The notes under the pieces were generated by a model. The model saw only the letters and a program-made list of their open reading frames with translations. It did not search any database and was not told where the DNA came from. The position numbers and the translations under genes are program-made. From positions 71,124,500 to 71,188,499 of the forward strand of contig CM054113.1 of assembly GCA_028673005.1 (NCBI GenBank): a stretch of DNA of 64,000 bases, written 5' to 3'. This DNA is from Tanypteryx hageni. Taxonomy: Eukaryota > Arthropoda > Insecta > Odonata > Petaluridae. Below, piece by piece: positions 24,985 to 38,600 of the stretch (positions are counted from its first letter, which is position 1; the number at the start of each line of letters is the position of its first letter).

Positions 24985-26569
24985 GTGAGTTATTCCAGAG
25001 TTTTTCCGAGTGATTGTGCGTGTGTGTGTGTTTTTTTTTCCTTTGGGCTAGTTTTCTACAAAAGGTCCCTGTAGGCCATCGTCCTGTAAACTTGTATCAT
25101 TTTAATTTTTTTCTATTTTCTCTTATTGACGTGTGAGTGCTCATCTGGATTATTTTACGGTTCGGGAGTTTTAATTTTAATTTTATTCGGTACACCGTAG
25201 TCTCCGTATTTCATTTTAAATATTAAATTTGAAGCAGCACTTATGTCTATTCCTTTTAACCCTCATTATTCTGCATCGGCAAAGAAATGTTGAAAGTAAT
25301 GCATACATTAATTTAGATGACATTTAAAAAATACACCAGCCAGTTAAATTTTGATCCATATTACATTACGGATAACATTAACTTATAATATGAAATTTTA
25401 ACAATTAATATTCGTTGAAAATTATTCCTTTCGGAGAATTTTTTACTTTTATTCAAAGAGTTTCCTCTCAATGATTATGAAATTAATCTATAACTCATAA
25501 TTATAATACATATTATGGAAGAAATATGTAATATTTCAATATATTATTTGTTGATGATAAGTTACCATGTTCACAACTTTACGAGAAGGTAGCGTACATA
25601 TTTCCAAGGGCCCGAAAAGCTCCATTCCCGCCTCTTTTTAAACGGTTTGAATAATTTAAGAGCTTTTCACTGCATCACTATACTCTTGTTGTTGATATTC
25701 CAGGAAAAGAACTTATGATAACGTACGTCAACGGCTCAAAGTGTAACGGTGATCATTTATTTTTTTAACTCAGAGCATGGCGAGAGGTTATAGCATCTTA
25801 TGAAACACGGGTGTTGTGCCATCCAACACTGAAATAACTACCATCGTACTAGGCTTAACAAATATCCAAATTTTCATGATATCTCCAGATTTCTTAATGT
25901 CTAACGCTGCCAAGGAAAAATTAAGAATAGGTACAAATCTTAAAGCGATCATTTTAAAATGGCTTTTAGGGTAATTAAGGAGAAAAGAAACACCTCTTCA
26001 ATATATGTAGACCCAAGAAAATCTTTTAATGGTATGGGCGTAAAAAATCGTTGATCCTAAATTGACAAATTGTTTATTTTCCTTTTTTATTTAGCTGTAA
26101 ATTATCGACTGCCACAAATGTACAGCGCAGTCTATCAATTCAAAGATTTCGGTAGCTTTTTTGCGTAGCTCGTATATTTTCGGGAGTAGGTAAATTTTTT
26201 GCATTTGCCTCGCGGTAAAACTGGGATCATTTACGGCGAGAACGAACACAATATGTGCATGGAAGAAAGCAGCTTCTGAAGCATTTGATAGCCGTTTAAT
26301 TTATCTTAAAATGTTTTAATCGTATATTTTCCATTTTTACATGTTTTTGCTTTATCAGGCGTGGCTTAAGGTAAAAGTCATTGAGATATTTTTTTTTGCT
26401 TTTGCATGATTTTTCGGAAGAAAATTTTCAATCGCTATCTCTCCTGTCTCTGTCAAATGAGTTAATGCTAAATCTTCTCAAAATGTGTCGAAGTTTTACA
26501 AGGTTATCCTCAAGCGGTCAATTTTGTGTGTACGGGCTTTAAAACAACCTCTTCCCTCTCAATCAATAG
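24985..26569. other. Intron sequence, no feature seen
   Basis: AT-rich, without recognisable genes or repeat ends. A pyrimidine-rich run (cctcttccctctcaatcaatag) closes it and serves as acceptor for the next exon. Confidence 0.4.
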
Positions 26570-26683
26570 GCTTTCCTATTAGCCGTCCTGTTGGCAGCGT
26601 GACGTCCAACGACTTGGAGGACAACATTTAGTTTGGCTTATCAAGGATAAAGAAAATGACGGTCCAGGCTGCAGGGTCTACTG
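26570..26683 (+). CDS. Transporter exon with start codon
   Basis: The acceptor is probably AG at 26568-26569 after a pyrimidine-rich run; AG at 26581-26582 is an alternative. The coding part is ATG 26656 to 26683 (MTVQAAGST plus one base), followed by donor GTGAGT. The A-rich context agaaaATG is good for an arthropod start. No homology supports this short tail by itself. It is chosen because phase 1 at its end fits the next exon exactly and the donor is near consensus. Confidence 0.6.
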
Positions 26684-29600
26684 GTGAGTCTTTCTTTTGT
26701 TAATAATGGAAAACATTTTGAATTTAAAGAATTTGAAAATTCTTTACCTGTGGAATGATTCTATAGTTCGAACATAACCGTACCAGTAAACAACAAATGT
26801 GCGTAAGCAATGCGCCGAATGTTATTTATATTATATAAATAGACTTCCGAATAAAATCTGTATTGTCTTCATCTCATGCCCCTTGTTTTTGCTAGCCAAA
26901 TAATAAATGTAAGTATGGTTTACTAAAAATCCTAAATATAAAACGCTTATTCTGTCATTATGTGTGTAACGCTTTTTAACAAACTTTCCAACTAGGTAAA
27001 ATATTGACATTCGGCAGGAATACTTCAATCATGCATTAAATGTCAATGACGAAAAAAGACCCAGGTTCGACTCCAGGATATAATCGGTCAACCAGAAGTG
27101 GGTGTTTACTCTTGTCACATCCGTTATTTTGAAATATTTGCTTTAATATGTGATATATGTAAAAACGTATTGGAATAAAAATTGTAGAAAATTTAATTTT
27201 CTACAAACTGTGTTCGAAACATTTTCCCATAGTTTATAGTAACGCTCCTTTTTATTTTGTTAATTGTTGGAGCTTCGTGGCTGTATCCAATATCAGAAGG
27301 CTATGGTTTGAGTTTATTTTCTGTTCTTCTTAAAATATTTTTTATCATTTAACCTATTTGGAATTTTTAGAAATATTACAAGTACGGAAGCCATGTGGTG
27401 GTCACATCAGATTTTTGTTTATAACAATTAAATTCATGTCCCGTCATTTTTGCCTGGCCTTTGCTCTATTATCAATATATTAAGTACAGACTGCCATGCA
27501 CATAAATGAAATAAAAGTGAGTATAAAATTCAATCCCTTCGTTCAAACCTTAGATGGGAAGGATAAATAAATAAACTCAAAAAATATCTACAGTATTGAA
27601 TGAATTGTAGGGATGGTAACATTCCATCCAGAGCCATATTGAAGCACGTCGCTCATCTGAATGAATCACTAGAACATCATAACACGCTGAAGTGCCGAAG
27701 TTTGTCTCTCTTCCCGCTTTTAGTTTTTGGAGGACAATTGACACCGATTATCTGTTATTTATCGCTTACTTATTTACAAATCCTTTACCCACTACTCCCC
27801 TTACAAACTTCTGGCGCTGGAAAATAACCTCCAAACACGAAGTCGGAAAATAGTACGCAGCTTGGATCCTGGCGAGTTTAGGATAAACTCGATAAGTGGA
27901 TCGAATTAGCGGTTGAAAACTTTTACGCCTGGAAAATGAATTCGTTATGGGTGTATTTCCTTCCAAATACCAGGCTCCTTTTTTATAAATATCTCAATTT
28001 AAAACGAGAAACGTTGATTAAAAGCTTCATTTTTATAGTCCCATGTGCTGATAGAAATACCTTATACCACTTACGTCGAACTCATTGTCAGTGGAGTATC
28101 AGCGCGACATTAACGCTGTAGATGTTATATAATAACCGTATTAGGATAACTAGTAGCCTGTGACACAGCTACGCTTGTGCACGTTTAAAAAAAAAATATT
28201 TGGCTGTTTACGTTTTTTAAAATACAGTTGGTTGTTCAGATTGGTTAGTACATTGTTATTTTAATTTATTGGAAATTATTTTTAAACTAGCGTAATTGCC
28301 CGTCAAATATGACGGGTATGCGTGATTTAAGTATTAAGTTAAAATTGAAATAAAAATTAATGAAGCCAACTTTTATATGCAATAAAAAAGTAAGAAATAA
28401 ATATAAAATTCACATAATTGAGTGTCCCAGATTGTAAAAAGAGTATTGGAAGAATAAAAATTATATGAGAAAGAAATACATTACGCTATACAATTCTTAT
28501 ACGCCCAAAATTGTTTTTAATTTATGGAACATTTAATTTTGTCTCTCTCCCCCTCTCTCCTCCTTTCTTTCTTCCTCTCTCTCTCGTATTAAAGCAATAA
28601 AATAACGCATTCCTTATGCATAAAAGAATTAAGGTAACAATACAATCTCGAGGTTTAACAAGAAGTCCAAACCAGGACTAATGCAGGCTGATTTCCCAAA
28701 GTTGACGTACCGAATTGATTACTTATAATGACAGGAAATGTTTCAGTATGTGCCAGTCATTCCAAGGAATTCTCACACCATAAATACCATTTGTAAGTCA
28801 TAGTTTATCAATGATACAGAAAAATTGAAAAACAAATGAATAGAGCATTATCAGGTTTAAAATAGTAAAAGCAATGTCAAAATCACTTTCTAGCATTATA
28901 TTTTGCATGTATTTTTTTAAATAAACGAATTTAATAAATGTTGCTGTTTATACGCTAATATGTCTGGATCAACTGTCCATTGCTAAAGAGTAGTCGAGCG
29001 GAAAAGAAAATAACCCATTTTTTCACTCGTATATGTTCAAGTCGAGTTAGGTAATAATCGTCTTCATGGGAACAATCCGATAAAATGCGATTTAAAACGC
29101 AAAAACGCTGTTTTTTGTAGAAATTCAAGAAAAGACGATCAATTATCAAACTTCGGTGCGAAGAATTAGAATCAAAATTCTTCTTCCCTTAGAACAGTAC
29201 AAACCTCTCTCCGATATCACAAAGAGAGCCCTCAGTTCTACTTCGCTCCGATATCACAATTTTAAGATATTTTAATGTATTAAAGTAAACATCTCTGCAC
29301 GGTGGATTTGAGACTTCCTATGTAAAACAAATAGGGAAAAACGTTCCTGGATTCGAACCCGGGACTTCAATCTTCGCCAAATAAAATATAACCCGGAGGT
29401 GGCACCTGGCAGCACGAGCCTCATACCAAATTTCATTAATTGGTGCAAAAGTTGTTAGTAGGGGACACACAGACGGGACTTTCGTAAGGCTGCTTCCTTT
29501 GGAAACCAACATAACAATGACATGGTCGGCAAGGCAACATATCGTTAAAAAGCTTATATTTTTCCAATAAATATGATTTAAACATAGAACTTGAGCGATT

Positions 29601-32600
29601 TTGTATCGTATGCAAAAGGTGACGATAAGAATAAGAAACATTATTTATTTTGCTTTAAAACGGTCCAGCTTCGAAGATTGTAGGTCAATTATTTCTAATT
29701 TTAATTTGCAAAAGAGTAAAAGACTGTAAGTCGAAAAATCGGTTTTTATGTGTTATCCTATGGGAAATGTCACCCCCCCCCCTCCTCCACTTCCCACCAA
29801 CCCGCAAAAATTAAAATTCTGGCCCCGAGGTGCATACCCTCATGGTCCCAATAGTTAGTGTACGAAGTCTAAAGTCTCCAAGTTCCTTGGTTTTCGAGAA
29901 ATGCTGTCCACACATAGACACGCCGCTTTTTATTAATACTAGGGTACTAGGGAGATACCCATTCTACGAACGGTTTTCATCCGGAAATAAAACAATTTTA
30001 TACATTATAGCTCTTCTATTTGAATCATAAATAAAGTTATCAATAACAGTTAAAATTTTGCTCCCGTAAATACTTGGGAGATTTGAGAAGGTTTTCCTAT
30101 GGGGAATAGAAATTATACCCTGCAGTCGAACCCTGGCCTTCTATTGGGGATTTTTTTCTTCGTTGCCTTTTATGCTTGTAATATTTGTCATATACAATAT
30201 TATTATCATTACTTATACAATCAAAACAGAAAGGAGTTACTAAAATAACCGAGAATTAGTTTGTTTTTCTGTGCAATCATTGATTGTGTTATGTCAACAC
30301 TCATAAAATCAAAAAAGAATTTATTCACTGAAATAACGTAAATAATTTTGATGTTTTTACAAAAATTCGTTTTCAGCTGTCTTTCAATATAATAATTTAC
30401 GAATGTTGTTTACTTTGGTTGCTATGAAAATCATTTCCCTCTCCTTCCTTCTTTCTCTCTCTCTCGTATTAAAATCAAACTTACACCCATAATAACAATA
30501 GGATTTCGAGGTCTAACATGTAATTGGTAGGAAAGGCAACATCCCGTTAAAATGTTACGTATTATCTTAAGAGAAGTAGAAATTATCTCCAGGAGACGAA
30601 CGCGGATCTGTGTCGGAACTTTTTTTCGTAATTGACTTTTAATGCATGACTGAAGCATTCCTACCGAATATCAATCTTCTACCTAGTGGGAAAGTTTGTT
30701 AAAACACGCTATAAGTATACTGTCTTGTGACACACGGCCAAACACACAATCTCCACTTAATATATAGGATAAGAGTTTAACGAGGGCCACAGTTTGCAAA
30801 AACTGGCTTTACTTTCGCGACTGGACTTTAATTTTGCTACTAAAAACAATGATTTAGAAAACGAGTTGTACTGTAGCTTAATTAATATGAATAAATCTCG
30901 TCTAAATATCAGAGTATTTTAAAAATTTATAACGATTAAAAATGAGCATTTTGTACTAACCAATTTCGTTTTATCTAAGCTTTACCGTATAGTGATGGGA
31001 GTAGCATTACATTAATAATGAGTTCTGATTTTATTTTTAAAAATTCATAAATGCTTAATGTAGTCTTCTAACGAGTTTTAAAGGGAGAACCACATTAGGG
31101 GGGGGGGGGCGTCGCCCCTCCATCCTCTTGAATTTACCTCTTCCGACGTCCCTATCAGAATCTTTCCTTCTCTTGCCATAACCTTCGGTGTAGAAAAAGG
31201 AATTTGCGCGGAAAGAATTTAAGAATGCAATATATATATATATATTGTTGGGATAAGGAAGCCCAGTGAGCACTCACCAATAAGACGACTTCAAGTTGGC
31301 GAGCTGCTGGGGGTGTCGAGAGACAACTGTCTCTCTCCTGTGCTGACGAACGGATCACCCCCAAAGGCTTCCTTGTTTTGGTGTTTGTTTTACGTGTGTC
31401 ACTTCGACACCTCCAGCAGCTCGCCAACTTGAAGTTTTCTTATTGGTAAATGCTCAATGGGCTTCCTTATCCCAACAACTTGTTGCCATCCATTTATCCC
31501 ATTTACCTTTCCTCTTCCGTATATATATATATATAACACGAGCACAGCGTTTTTATTTAGCTTTAGTTCGTTTAAAACATCACTTCATGATTTGTTCAAA
31601 AGATATTTTACGTTGTCTCACAATATCCAGACGGCGTCCATAATCGTCTTTCGACGACGAAGGAATCCGGAGAAACCGGAGCCAAGAAATCCGATGGGGG
31701 AGTGCAACTCAAGAGGGAACTCGGATTATTCAGTGCCATAAACCTCATCGTGGGAGTGATGATAGGTACAGTTTCTTCTTTCCCCTATGCAGCGTTTAAA
31801 AACCCATCAAATCCATCCACTTCAATGATATATGTGTGCGTGTGAGTTTGTGTGTGTGTGAGTTTGTGCGTGTTTATTGCTTTGCTCACGTCTGAGAGCT
31901 CCATCTCGTGCGTCACACGACCGACATTTTGACCTTACGTCACCGAACGGTTACGAAAAGAAAGAGCGTTTGTTAATGAGTTTTGTTTAACTCTCTCTTA
32001 CTTCCTTTCTTTTGTTGGTTTTAGGATCGGGGATCTTCGTCTCACCTACGAGCGCGCTGCAGAGATCGGGTTCAGTCGGCCTTTGTTTGGTCATCTGGGT
32101 TGTATGCGGGTTCATCTCCCTCCTCGGTAAGTGGCGTAACACGACTTCGAATTAAGTGAAGTCAGAGCGCAGTCGCTTTTGAAAGCGTCCAACGCGCCAT
32201 TTCTAGATTGTCGTGATAAACTCCAGTCGGCGTGTTTAAAAACATTTCTTAGTTTAGTGCACATTTATCAGTTATCCCAAAAAAAACTAAATAAAATTGA
32301 ACGCATTTTTGGTGGACAATAATATTAGATGCTAAAAATTACCTTCGAAAACTGAATGATTTTTTTAGTGACTAGATAGTTTTTTATTGCAAAAGTTATT
32401 CTGTTTTTTTAGGAGCGTTTCGTTTCCAACGTAGGCCTATTAGCTTCGTTCTGTCCGTCCATACGCATGTTCATTCTCGGCTTCTAAGCAACGGATTTTC
32501 TTGAAATTTGGTATTTAATGACTTATAGGGAAATGCAATAATAAAATGATATAAATGGCTCACAAAGCCCAATCAGGTGTGCCACTTTATTGAAAACAAA

Positions 32601-35600
32601 CAAGAGAGGAAAGATGCAAGTAGGGGTAGTAGTCTTTGGATGCAAGGCATCATGTGCGCATACATGCGAGGCAGAGGCGTCCTTTGCGATTTATGCAATC
32701 ATGTCAAAAAAGATAAATATTAATGGCTTAGTATAATGTCTAAGAACTGAAAAATGATATGCTAGTAGTGATACCAAGGAAATATCGAATTTTTGATCCA
32801 CCGATTTATTTCCTAATCAGGCGTAATTAATAAAACAATCGACAATTATTTCAAGCATACCTCACTCGAATAATAGTAATATAATCTTCTGTTCACGTTC
32901 TTTTCTTCGTCGTAAATTACCCATTTCTTTTCATTTACAAACTCTTTGTATACGTAAAGAAAATAGCTGTATTTACGTCCATTACTTCGTCGTAGATGCT
33001 AAATTTCCTTTCATTTACTAAATGTTTCGTGTGCAGGAAAGAAAATTGAACGTATATAGGTATTTATGGTATTTACAGCAGATATTGTTTACTTCAGTTG
33101 CCACGAAGATTGTTTTCGTTGACAACAATTAAAAAACACGGGGAAAATTTTTCAAGTTCAAAGTGAATTACGACTTTCTCGTTTGATTTTCTTGAAATCG
33201 GCTACTCCTTTAAAAATGTACTGAAAAAAGATGCTATTTTACTAGTACCAATTTTTGATTGAAGACTTTTTTGTTATAAGTAATATTTTACGAGATACCA
33301 TAAAGAAAAAATCTTTTTTGTCACCAGTAAAGTGGCACTCCCGATTAAGCTACCTGAACCATTTATATCATTTTCTTATTTTCTTTGCCCATATGTCCTA
33401 AATACCAAATTCCATTAACATCCGCCCAGTAGTTTTGCAGATGAAATATGCGAACGGACGGACATGACCTGACCATAAGGCTATTTTTTTAAGAATGCCT
33501 AAAAACGAATTTATCCTCGTAAAATATTAGTTATATCGAAAGTTTTTTTTTCATTTGTAGAACTTACCAAATAAAATATTTTTTGTTCAATACTTATCTT
33601 AGGAGTAGCCGTTTTCAAGAAAATCAATTCGCTTTGAACTTACAATTAGAAAAATTCATACATGGATACCTAATTGTTGCCAACGAAAACAATCTTGTTA
33701 GTAACTGAAATAAATAAGATCTGTTATAACTACAAAAATTATTTTCGTAATGAAATTAAGCGTATTTTCGGAAAATACCCATAATTTCATTACTTTTGCT
33801 TACAGAATTTTTAATTAGAACGAAATGGGTTATCTACAACGAAGAAAAGAATGCGAACGTAAATATTGCCACTATTTAACTCGTGAGGTATGTTTTAAAT
33901 GATTTTCGAATTGTTTGACTAATTACAACTGATTAGAAAATAAATCGGTAAATAAAAATTAAATAATACTATCGTACTCCCCACTCTCCAGGAAAAGGGA
34001 TTGTTTGATATTGAAAATAGTAAATACATAGCAACGGTAAATACATAGCAACGGTAAATACATAGCAACATTTATCGTCTAAAGTTTACAACACTTTCCG
34101 CAGAGCTTATCCTGTAGATTGCGCCCGTGTCTATGTTCTTATGTTATTTTGCGTGGTAACGCATTCGAATTGTGATATAGAATTCTACCAGTTCATTTTA
34201 CTTTTGAATGCTGATGTTCAGGTTTAAAAATTTTCTTTATATCTCTCTTTACAAGAGTGTTTTCAGAATTCCTCTATCATTTTTCCCCACTGACGAGTTT
34301 ATTTTTAAAGTTGAAACCCAATTACAACCATTTTAATTAACATAGAGCTTAGAAATTTATTGCATTGCCTCTATTATATCTTAGTTCATCAGTGTTTTAA
34401 ATTTCAAAAGATGTTGTTTAGTAGTTATTCGTTTATGAATTATTATATATGATTACTTTCGCGAAAGTTGGCTGCGTAGCTGGTTTTACGGGTAGTTTCT
34501 GTGTTTAACTCGCCGTAAAATTTTACATTTTCTTTTTTAAAATATTTGAAAAAATCAAACCTTATTAAGCATAAAATAAGCTTTCCTATGGTATTTTTGT
34601 ATATTCTTTCCAATAAACGTAGCGCAAATGATCGCGCGTCAAAGTTGAGATGCACGTCTTTTTGACGCGGACAGTAGGTATATGTGGAGAAGAAGGTACG
34701 AAGGTCAGGATGGAGATCTTTTCCGACAATTTCTTCAGGAAATTAAAAATGTGTATCCCCCAAAAACTGGGGATTAAAGAGATGTATTTTGAAGGTTAGT
34801 GTTTCTTTCATATGTTAATGTCAATCTCCAACACGACTTCGTATGTAGTATACAAACGTAGTTTTATGCGTTTGCTCCGCTGGCGTGGAGGGTGACAATG
34901 CTGTAGGCGGACGCCGCAGGCGTCCTACACTCCTTCAACCTCCAACACGACTTCGCAATCTGCCCTTACCATGGAAGGAGAATTCTCCTTCCATGCTCTA
35001 CTCCGCCTCTCCACGGTCTTGCTGATTGTTGATTGCAAGTGGTACAATTTCTCGCCACTCGAGGCGCCACCTACATCTTACGGTTGGAGAACGTGTTGTA
35101 TAGTTAATCTAAAAACAGTTGGGGAGTTGATTGAAATAAAACTTTACAATACACGAATGGGTGTTTGGGGGCGGAGCCATCATTGAAATGACTTCTTAAA
35201 AAGGAAACATTGGCTTACCAATTGAATTACCCGTCAGACTTCCCCGATGCGATTTTCGATCTTTAGTTTTTTTGGGAGGAAATTTCAACATTAAGGAACA
35301 TTTTGCTCGACCCCACCGGGTTGGGTACGTTATTTGAAGTGTTTTTGGTTCCTCCTCAAAGGAACATTTTGCTCGGCCAAGAATCATCTCAAAAAAGGAT
35401 TTTTACTAGTTTTATTTATATTTCATATAATTGCAGATATTTACAAGTCATAACATTAATTTCTTTCTGTTGGACGATGCCTTTTCAAATCCTAGCAGAA
35501 AACAACAAAAGAAGATTGGAAATCGCATCGGGGAAGTCTGACGGGCAATTCGAAAGCTGTTCCGAAACATAAAATAACTAAAACTTAATTCTCATTTTTT

Positions 35601-38600
35601 CCATTAATTTTTGCTTATGTTCTTCTATAATTTCGTCCATCATTATAGGGCTCGTATTAACACTGTTTTATTGAAAAGAGTAAATACATAGCAACGATAA
35701 ATACTTAGCAACATTTATTTTTTAAAATTTGGGGAGTACGATAGTGAACCTGTTCCAAATTTAACATTTCCCTGGCATCATTTTTCGCAATTTTATGGTG
35801 AGCGTTCGATCAAACTACATATATCTTTTAGTTTCAAACACTCCATTGCATGAAACGCGCCTATTTGTGATACACTGTACACTTTCCTAACTTGTTTTTT
35901 AAATTAAGCGTTCAACTAATCATTGAAGAATTATTACACCTGGAAAGTCAACGTGAGCACATAGCAGAAGGTGCGATCGGAATATGCCTTCTTGTTCATT
36001 AAACCTGTGTTAGCGCCTTTAGCAGAATTTGAAATATCTATAAATCCTGTAATACTTGCCAATTTTATTCGCATGCATGTATTTTGGGTTCTAATTGTTT
36101 GATTTAATAAAGCAGTAATTCTAAGAAGCGGAACTGATTGATTGTTGTAGGAATTTCTTGCAGGGGTTAATTAACTGAAAATCTGATTCTTAATATTCAA
36201 ATACAGATGATGAAGCAGAAGAATCGCCCAAAAACAGAGCCAAAAATTACATTAGCTGACCTAGCATACCTTTTTTTGTTTACATTAGGGTTGCTAAGGA
36301 ATTAATGATATTTGAAACTTTTGGCTTATAACGTCGATGTATCCTTGATATTAGCTAAGGTAGAGATAATTTTTGTAGATAAAATTGGGTTGGGTTGGGG
36401 GGCGGTGGATAGGTTAGGTATGGGTTTAGAGTTTCATACAACTTTTGCCTCTAGTTTGAACTCCTTAGCAACCTCACAAAGGTATGGTAGGTCAGTTATT
36501 CTAAACCAGCTCCAAAAACATTTTTAAACTTATAACAATTAATGGTGAATTAATTACGCAGGAGAATGTATTACGCAACCCACCGATCTCTCAACCGAAA
36601 GATCCGTCTAACTCGCAGCATTAATCAAATTGTCAATTTCATCAATGGAAAAACCGCTCGACGTGATCTTGTATACAACAAGTGAAGGCAGCTCCTCCGT
36701 CATTGCCATTTCACTCAACCGTCCTCATCTATTGAGACCTAATTTCGATTCCTTTTAACTTAACTGCCAAAGTAGTCACTCGATCTTGGATGAAAAATAG
36801 CCGTAGCCAATGTTTCATTCGGTCAAATAATTTAACCACGCTATCGCATGGCCCATATGCCTGTAGTCACAATTATGCGCTATATAATGAATTTACGTTC
36901 AATAAACAAAATGCATGATATTGTATTCGAGGTCTAATAGCCAAAATAATAGTATGAACGACGGGTTATTCACTAATAATTTTAATTATTACTTCATCTG
37001 AAGATACAAAAAATAAGTTCTTTTACTGTATAAAATTAAGAAATGAATTTAATGAATTAAACGCGTAAAAGCATTTCTAGAAATTTATAATCGTATTCGA
37101 ATCTAGTCACTATTATTGCTGCATAAAGTTAACATGAAAATTCCTCTCTACAAAAATTAATTCGTCAAATAGTTTTATTTTAATGTCCACAGCAATTCTT
37201 TGCTAGAATTTTGCCATAATTCCGTTGTTGAATATAGTAATTCCTGCGTTGGTTCAGTAAACTAACCAAAAGCAATAACTGCTCGAAACCTGTGATAAAC
37301 TAGCAGACTCTTAGCAGCTAGCTACATAAGTATTATTGCATGTGAAATTGCCATTGCAGTCACGTAGTAACCTCCAAGACACTCATTCGAGCTCACTGTC
37401 CATGACATAATTGAAATGACGCCAAATTCAGTGCAGTTCTTTTATCTCTTTGGCGACGTAAGTAGTTGGAAATGAATAGTCTTTATCAACAATTTTTCAA
37501 TTGAAATGAAATGATAAGCGTTCAACCCTTCACCAAAATGGTAAAATTAACTTGACCTCTTTCTGTTTTCCTTACAGAAATAAAGAATGAAAAAATTAAT
37601 AATTAACAAGAATATTACACAGTAATACTAACTAACCGGAACAATAACTGATTGTAAACTTTAATAGGAATAGTGATTAAAAGCTATGTTTATCACTTTT
37701 ATTTATATAAAATATGATAAAAATATTGGAAATTAATTGAACATTTTATAATCAAGGTGAAGTAAAATGAACAGCAAATTTTATCATCTTGTGATTGTGA
37801 CATTAAAGTGAACAAGCAATCTGGAATTACATTATTGTGGACAACTTATACGTTTTGTTTATGTTTACAAAAGTCTTGTGCCTCCAAAATGCCGATGGAA
37901 AAATAAGCTTGGCTTACTGAGGATGCTGTCAGTCATCTTGCGAGGCGTTACGTTCTTGTTGGCTAAAAATAAACGAGTAACTCAATTCATGATTCTGTCT
38001 CCGCGTAACAGAGCCTATTCGATCTCATTTTATCACACGATTTCATAGGTTTTGAATCATAAATTTAACTTATGACAGAATTCCCACATCGGCTAATTAT
38101 AACCTCTGCCTATGTAAACAGTTGTCGTCACGCGTCATGTGCTGGAGTATCATACTATCGAAGGACAGTGATGCTTGCTTTCCAATGCGTCAAAAAACCC
38201 GCACGACCGTTACATTTTTCAAGGTGAATTTCTTACGCCACGCTTGCCACTGTTCAAACGTCTATTAAAACGATCTATTCGACGACATAAATAACAGCCT
38301 TTACTTGATGTAATTTTCAAAATCTCATATTGACATGTTTGTTTGCGTCTGTAATATATGTCCGTATCATTAGATGTGCTTGAATGGCTTTGCAGACAAC
38401 TTGAATGTGGTGATTATTATTTAGGCGAGAAAAACTTGGAAGAATTAATTCACATAAGTGAAATGAAACGCACTAATGCACTTGGATGTAATGTAATGAT
38501 TAATCTATTGTATCCTAACGGGCTTGGTTTTAACCATTGCGGAAATTAGGATTTCTTAAAATGGCAATTGAGATAATAAATATATATTTTAGCTGCAGAA

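Larger units (their letters stand above)
33968..35745. repeat. Region bounded by a 16-bp inverted repeat with short tandem arrays inside
   Basis: ACTATCGTACTCCCCA at 33968-33983 is matched by its exact complement at 35730-35745. Next to each lies a short array of the 17-mer taaatacatagcaacgg, about three copies at 34021-34070 and two at 35681-35713, in direct orientation. The interior has no coding sequence. Confidence 0.6.

Noticed and set aside
38358..38549. 63-codon frame in intron 4
   Set aside because: No conserved motif and no splice signals in register with the transporter.
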